Assembly: GCF_005886875.1 (NCBI RefSeq)
Contig: NZ_PNBY01000067.1
Coordinates: forward strand, 1 to 46,310
Direction of reading: 5' to 3'
DNA length: 46,310 bases
Origin: Pseudoalteromonas aurantia
GTDB taxonomy: Bacteria > Pseudomonadota > Gammaproteobacteria > Enterobacterales > Alteromonadaceae
The notes beneath the pieces were generated by a model that saw nothing but the letters and a program-made list of their open reading frames with translations, had not been told where the DNA came from and did no database searches. How positions within the stretch are numbered: the first letter of the stretch is position 1; each line of letters opens with the position of its first letter. Below are positions 41,819-46,310 of the stretch, one piece after another. Both the position numbers and the translations under genes were made by a program.

Positions 41819-44309
41819 GTTAGCGTTTAGATTGTTTGCACGCGAGTTTCGCCGCGGTGAGCTGACTATCATTTTTGCAGCGATAGCATTAGCGGTCTTA
41901 ACGGTATTTAGTTTATCGTCTGTTACAGAGCGTATTGGGCTGAATATTGAGAAAAAGACCAGTGACTTTATTGCTGCTGATAGGCGTTTATCGAGTAATC
42001 ATGAATTTACAGAAAACTATCTTGATATTGCAAATCAGGAAGGGTTAGAAACGGCATCACTGTTGTTCTTTGACTCCATGTTATTTGCTAATGATGAGTT
42101 GGTCTTGGGTTCAATTAAGGCGGTGAGTGAAAAGTACCCATTACGTGGCATGGTAACAATAAAAGACGATTTAGAAGGTCTACCTTATGAGGTGCGAGGT
42201 GGGCCTCAAGGGGGAGCAATATGGTTAAGCGAAGGGCTTTTTTATACCCTTAATGTACAGGTTGGCGATACCGTCGAATTAGGTGCAGGGCAGTTTAAGG
42301 TGAGTAAAGTGCTTGTTAATGAGCCTGATGCGCCTTTCTTTTCTCTTGCGGGTAACAAGCGGGTCTTACTCAATTACGCTGATATCTCGAGTACACAGGC
42401 TGTGCAAGCTGGAAGCAGAGTATTTCACCGGCTCTTATTTGCAGGTACTGAACAGCAACTTTCTGATTACTATACGTGGCTGAAACCTCAACTAAAAGAA
42501 AACCAAAATTGGGAAGGAATTAAAGATAGGCAGTCGCCTCTGGGTGAAAATTTAGTACGGGCCGAGCGATTTTTGTTACTGGCTGGTTTATTTGGCATTA
42601 TGCTCGCGGCTGTCGCGATGGCAGTGTCGGCAAAACGCTACTGTGAACGACAGTATGATCCGGTTGCAATGATGAAAACGCTTGGCGGCAGTCGGCAAGT
42701 GATCCGTAATATTTTTCTTATGCATCTTGGCTTAGTGACTGGTGTGTCAATTGTTATCGGGCTAGGGCTTGGCTTTATATTACAGCATATCGGCGCTAGT
42801 TATCTTGCTCAGTTTATGGGTACGAAGTTACCTGAAGCGGGCGCGAAGCCATGGCTTTTATCGGCATTCATTGGCGTCGTGTGTGCTTTGATGTTTTCAT
42901 TAAAACCCCTTTTAGATTTGTTTGATATTCCTCCTTTGCGTGTGTTACGCCGAAACTTAGGGGATAGATTGGCCGTAAGCAAAATGCATATGGTATCTTC
43001 GTTGCTTACTATACTTGCGTTAATGTGGTTGTTTAGTGGTCAAATCATACTGACGTTGATTTTATTTGGGTCAACTTTAGTTGTGATTGGGGTGTTATTT
43101 GCAGTTTCTCGTGCACTTTTCTCATTCGGCCGTAAGTTAGGTTTAAGCCCTGGTTCTAGCTGGTCTTTGGCAATTGCTACGTTACAAAAACGCGCGAATG
43201 CGAATGCAATTCAGCTGATAAGCTTTGCGTTGGCGATAAAGCTTATGTTGTTTTTGGTGGTACTTAAAAATGACATGATCACTGACTGGGAAATGCAAGT
43301 GCCTGAAGATGCGCCTAATGCATTTTTTATTAATATTTCAAAGCAAGATATTCAACCTATCACCACATTTTTTGACGCTAATAATATCATACATGAAGCA
43401 TTTTACCCGGTGTTTAATGCGCGCGTTAATGCCGTTAACGGTGAGGAGTTCGCTCGCCGCCTATCTAAGCAAGAAGGTGAGGAGCAGGATGAAAACGCCA
43501 GAGAAGGTGTTAATCGCGAACCAAATTTAACGTGGCTAGATGAAGTGCCTGAAGGAAATGAAATAGTAGACGGGCAATGGTTTAGTGGTGGCGATGAAAT
43601 AGAGGTTTCAGTATTTGAAGGTTGGAAAGAAGTGCTTGATTTAGAATTGGGAGATACCATTTCATTTTTAGCAAACGAGCAGCGATTTGATGCAAAGGTA
43701 ACGAGTTTTCGCAGCGTCGATTGGGGCACTTTAAAGCCTAATTTTGTGATGATATTAAGCCCTAATATGGCAGGAAAGATCCCAGTTACGTATTTCAGCG
43801 CTGCACAGTTAGAGAGTGAACACAATAAAGGTATAAGTCAGTTATTGCAGCGTCACCCAACGGTGAGCATGATTGATATTAAAAGTAGATTGGAGCAAGC
43901 ACAGGCAATTATTGCACAGGTGTCGCTCGCAATTGGTTTTGTGTTATCGATAGTCTTAGTCAGTGGTGCACTGGTACTGATCTCACAAGTACAGGCAAGC
44001 CTTGCCGAACGAATGCAAGAAGTTGTCATCCTGCGTACACTCGGCGCCAAAGGCCGGTTGATTAAACTTGCTACGCTCTATGAGTTTATTTTACTGGGTG
44101 CCATTGCTGGCTTTGTGGCTGCGCTTGTGAGTGATATTGCTTTACTTGTTATTCAACAACAACTGTTTGATGTCGAGGGTAGGCTTCATTTATATGTGTG
44201 GATACTTGGGCCGGTTAGCGGGGCTCTTTTTGTCGCCAGTATAGGTTATTTTATGGTGGCTAATACGATGAGACAAAACACTCAGGGGCTACTTAGAAAG
44301 TTGAGCTGA
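41808..44309 (+). CDS. ybbP: YbbP-like FtsX-family ABC permease
   Basis: This 833-residue membrane protein starts at ATG 41808, behind AAGGGAG and inside the end of ybbA. It has an N-terminal membrane segment (near residues 18-40), then a large periplasmic domain. Two groups of membrane helices follow (about residues 260-470 and 700-830), with the FtsX/MacB-like permease blocks. A second periplasmic loop (about 480-690) is rich in charged residues. This is the double-FtsX architecture of YbbP. It works with YbbA as an ATP-driven, non-classical transporter or mechanotransmission complex. An intrinsic terminator lies 27 nt downstream. Confidence 0.92.
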   Translation: MWVKLAFRLFAREFRRGELTIIFAAIALAVLTVFSLSSVTERIGLNIEKKTSDFIAADRRLSSNHEFTENYLDIANQEGLETASLLFFDSMLFANDELVLGSIKAVSEKYPLRGMVTIKDDLEGLPYEVRGGPQGGAIWLSEGLFYTLNVQVGDTVELGAGQFKVSKVLVNEPDAPFFSLAGNKRVLLNYADISSTQAVQAGSRVFHRLLFAGTEQQLSDYYTWLKPQLKENQNWEGIKDRQSPLGENLVRAERFLLLAGLFGIMLAAVAMAVSAKRYCERQYDPVAMMKTLGGSRQVIRNIFLMHLGLVTGVSIVIGLGLGFILQHIGASYLAQFMGTKLPEAGAKPWLLSAFIGVVCALMFSLKPLLDLFDIPPLRVLRRNLGDRLAVSKMHMVSSLLTILALMWLFSGQIILTLILFGSTLVVIGVLFAVSRALFSFGRKLGLSPGSSWSLAIATLQKRANANAIQLISFALAIKLMLFLVVLKNDMITDWEMQVPEDAPNAFFINISKQDIQPITTFFDANNIIHEAFYPVFNARVNAVNGEEFARRLSKQEGEEQDENAREGVNREPNLTWLDEVPEGNEIVDGQWFSGGDEIEVSVFEGWKEVLDLELGDTISFLANEQRFDAKVTSFRSVDWGTLKPNFVMILSPNMAGKIPVTYFSAAQLESEHNKGISQLLQRHPTVSMIDIKSRLEQAQAIIAQVSLAIGFVLSIVLVSGALVLISQVQASLAERMQEVVILRTLGAKGRLIKLATLYEFILLGAIAGFVAALVSDIALLVIQQQLFDVEGRLHLYVWILGPVSGALFVASIGYFMVANTMRQNTQGLLRKLS

Positions 44310-44335
44310 TAATACTTAACTCATCTTAATGCTCT

Positions 44336-44359
44336 AGGCCACACAATTGTGGCCTTTTT
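44336..44359 (+). terminator. Intrinsic terminator of the ybbA-ybbP operon
   Basis: AGGCCACA and TGTGGCCT form a perfect 8-bp stem around a CAAT loop, followed by a T-run. It lies 26 nt after the ybbP stop. Confidence 0.9.
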
Positions 44360-44391
44360 CATTTATTTAATTTGGCTTTATACAGTCATTC

Positions 44392-44457
44392 ATAGAGGCC
44401 CTAAACACAAACGTATCTTATGTTAGGGCTAGTTTTGAACATTACGCAGGCCTCTAT
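44392..44457. repeat. Spaced inverted repeat between ybbP and the porin gene
   Basis: ATAGAGGCC (44392-44400) is repeated inverted as GGCCTCTAT (44449-44457), 48 nt apart. CCCTAA and TTAGGG pair inside. The remaining 180 nt up to the porin start are AT-rich and hold no gene. The structure could be an RNA fold in a 5' leader or a relic; its role is unknown. Confidence 0.45.
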
Positions 44458-44640
44458 ATTGAGATGTCAGGGGGATGCTAGCCATGTAAACCCATAACGT
44501 TAATTCCGCGCCATAGTTTCGACCTCTAAAATTCCTATATCAATTACAAATCAATTTGTTAGATAAACCGATGGCACATATTTTTACGACTATACTCAGA
44601 TTGGGTTCTATATATAAAATATAACATGTGGAATAATACG

Positions 44641-45831
44641 ATGAATAAAAAATTACTCTCTTTGACCGTGGGATTAGCGTGTATGAGTTCCAGCGCACAC
44701 GCTGAAATTAGGATCAACGGTTTTGCTTCGATCGTTGCTGGTCAAACGCTTGATGATAACACCAGTTTATATGGCTATGATGATGATATTTCCTATAAAA
44801 ATGAAAGTATGTTTGCATTGCAACTGTCATCTGATTTACAAGATGGGTTAAGTGCCACAGCTCAGGTTGTTGCTCGCGGTAATGAAGACTTTGATGCTGA
44901 ATTTGAATGGGCCTATGTCAGTTATCAAATAAATGATGATTTAAAAGTGAGCGGCGGGAAAATGCGTATTCCTTTTTATCGTTACTCAGATTTTTTGGAC
45001 GTAGGTTATGCCTATCGTTGGGTACGTCCACCTCAATCGGTCTATAACTTTGCTTTTTCTACATATGAAGGGCTTAATTTATTACATAGCACCACATTAG
45101 GCGATTGGGACTCTACGATGCAAGTCATTTATGGATCGTTTTCAGGAAAAGTTCCGCCTGCTGCGGGAGCCACTCCAGAGCAAATTGAACTCAACGACAT
45201 TATGGGTATTAATTGGACCGTCAGTTATGACTGGTTTAGTGCCCGAGCAGCTTACATTGTGGCTGATACGACAATAAATGCATCAAGTATCGCTGGACTC
45301 ACTGCAGCATTGAACGGATACGGGTTAACTCAACAGGCAAATAATTTATTGGTTGATGAGGATGATGGTTCTTTCTTTGGCGTTGGTTTATCTGTTGATT
45401 ACAATAATTTCTTATTTGATGCTGAATACACACAGATTGAAGTCACGGATAGTTTATTACCGGATCAAACTCAATATTATGCCTCTGTTGGTTATAGGCT
45501 AAATGACTGGACAGTGCATCTAACCTATGAAAATAACGATGACGAGCATGATTCAAATCGGCTAAATACTGTGCCGGTTTCTATTGCAGGCCCTAATAAT
45601 ACAGTAGTGCCAGTATCATTAGACCCGGCAAACACAAATGCGCCTTTATTAAAGGATCTGACTAATCAAGTATATTTAGGGGCTAAACAAGAAAGTAGTA
45701 CTGTGATCGTGGGGGCTCGATATGATTTTCATCCGTCTGCAGCCTTTAAAATTGATTTGAGTCGGTTTAACGACGATATAACAGATCAGGATATTGATGT
45801 ATTGGCTGTTGCAATTGATCTTGTCTTTTAA
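44641..45831 (+). CDS. Outer-membrane porin-like beta-barrel protein
   Basis: This 396-residue protein starts at ATG 44641, with GGA about 9 nt upstream; the frame upstream is not needed. The signal peptide KKLLSLTVGLACMSSSAHA is typical. The mature part has alternating hydrophobic strands and a C-terminal ending LAVAIDLVF, the terminal Phe of outer-membrane barrels. The start EIRINGFASIVAG is common to porins of Alteromonadales. It probably forms a channel for small solutes; the specificity is unknown. A decayed PstS-like gene follows 10 nt later, so the two may once have been one operon. Confidence 0.87.
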   Translation: MNKKLLSLTVGLACMSSSAHAEIRINGFASIVAGQTLDDNTSLYGYDDDISYKNESMFALQLSSDLQDGLSATAQVVARGNEDFDAEFEWAYVSYQINDDLKVSGGKMRIPFYRYSDFLDVGYAYRWVRPPQSVYNFAFSTYEGLNLLHSTTLGDWDSTMQVIYGSFSGKVPPAAGATPEQIELNDIMGINWTVSYDWFSARAAYIVADTTINASSIAGLTAALNGYGLTQQANNLLVDEDDGSFFGVGLSVDYNNFLFDAEYTQIEVTDSLLPDQTQYYASVGYRLNDWTVHLTYENNDDEHDSNRLNTVPVSIAGPNNTVVPVSLDPANTNAPLLKDLTNQVYLGAKQESSTVIVGARYDFHPSAAFKIDLSRFNDDITDQDIDVLAVAIDLVF

Positions 45832-45841
45832 GGAGTTGATG

Positions 45842-46246
45842 ATGAAAAATTTAGTTTCTATCAGGTTATTGTGTGTCTCTGCTTATTCCTGTGCTGAGGT
45901 TGCGGTAATTGTTAATCCAAATAATAATAATACCTTAGATAAAGGCATGATTTAAAAAATATATCTAGGGAAAACAAAGTCATATGCTGATAGTGGTACA
46001 ATAAAATCGGTTGGTCAAAAAGGTACTGCTGTGGCAAAAGCGTTTACGCAAAATGTCGTTGGTAAATCGAGTAGCCAGTTTAAAGCCTATTGGTCGAAGT
46101 TGATTTTTACAGGAAAAGGCACCCCACCAGATCCGCTGAGTAGCGACCAAGCTGTGATAGACTTTGTTGCGAGTAATCTACTGGGTATTGGCTATATAGA
46201 CAGCGGCAAAGTAACTGATGCCATTAAAGTTATTGGTAAGTTTTAA
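45842..46246 (+). pseudogene. PstS-like small substrate-binding protein gene with one ochre stop
   Basis: The frame from ATG 45842 has an AAGGAG ribosome site and a signal-peptide-like start. It stops at TAA 45953-45955, then continues without frameshift to TAA 46244. Without the stop it encodes about 134 residues. The second part, with SSQFKAYWSKLIFTGKGTPP and DFVASNLLGIGYIDSGKVTDA, matches the short PBP-like phosphate-binding (PstS-like) family often found next to porins in marine gammaproteobacteria. The expected codon at the stop is Ser or Gln. A later in-frame GTG at 46031 gives only a 71-residue fragment. The mutation looks recent. Confidence 0.82.
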
Positions 46247-46310
46247 ATACCCTTGTCACTGATCATGATATAGTTAAAAAAGCACCTTTAGGTTAATGCC
46301 AGTCAGTTAA

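Noticed and set aside
1..46310. CRISPR arrays, tRNA or rRNA genes and prophage
   Set aside because: I looked for regularly spaced repeats, tRNA-like arms and phage gene sets and saw none.

Overview
The window looks like chromosomal DNA of a marine gammaproteobacterium of the Alteromonadales, most likely Pseudoalteromonas or a close relative. This is inferred from the moderate AT-richness, the tesA-ybbA-ybbP arrangement, a secreted subtilase with PPC domains and a PstS-like small protein. No species call can be made from the sequence alone.

Region 1 (1-13.5 kb) is the end of a large biosynthetic operon. Its enzymes resemble a polyunsaturated-fatty-acid (PUFA) synthase that has acquired an aminotransferase. 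In order they are the 3' part of a PfaA-like protein (ACP-KR-DH), a PfaC-like KS-CLF-DH-DH protein, a PfaD-like enoyl reductase fused to a class III aminotransferase, a FabG-like reductase, a stand-alone thioester reductase and a nitrilase-superfamily amidase. The genes overlap or are tightly spaced and end at a strong terminator (13451-13476). From memory, this set matches the polyamine half of the zeamine and fabclavine pathways, which make long chains of repeated amino and hydroxyl groups. No NRPS gene is visible; one could lie upstream. Region 2 (13.6-17.3 kb) holds a SyrD/PvdE-type exporter and an RstA/RstB-like two-component pair in one operon. They may export and sense the product, but that link is only positional.

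Region 3 (17.4-24.4 kb) is accessory: a coiled-coil protein, a nonsense- and frameshift-riddled pseudogene, a secreted beta-propeller protein, an unrecognised two-gene pair, a dienelactone hydrolase and a GNAT acetyltransferase. Region 4 (24.5-29.5 kb, minus strand) is a tetR-MFP-RND efflux operon with a large near-perfect palindrome in front of the regulator. Region 5 (29.5-32.5 kb) contains a decayed unknown gene, an alpha/beta hydrolase split by one amber codon and a small membrane protein.

Region 6 (32.5-37.5 kb) has a secreted S8 protease, a three-domain sulfur enzyme (cysteine desulfurase, ETHE1-like persulfide dioxygenase and rhodanese in one chain) and a small secreted protein. Region 7 (37.5-40.4 kb) carries ISAs1- and IS3-family relics, a ToxR-type winged-helix protein with no membrane segment, a SelT/W/H-family redox protein and a small ORF. 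Region 8 (40.5-46.3 kb) is core-like: tesA divergent from ybbA-ybbP with overlapping start codons, a porin and a PstS-like gene broken by one ochre codon.

Two themes stand out. One is the amino-polyketide line with its aminotransferase fusion. The other is a run of genes broken mainly by in-frame stops, which suggests recent gene decay in the accessory segments.
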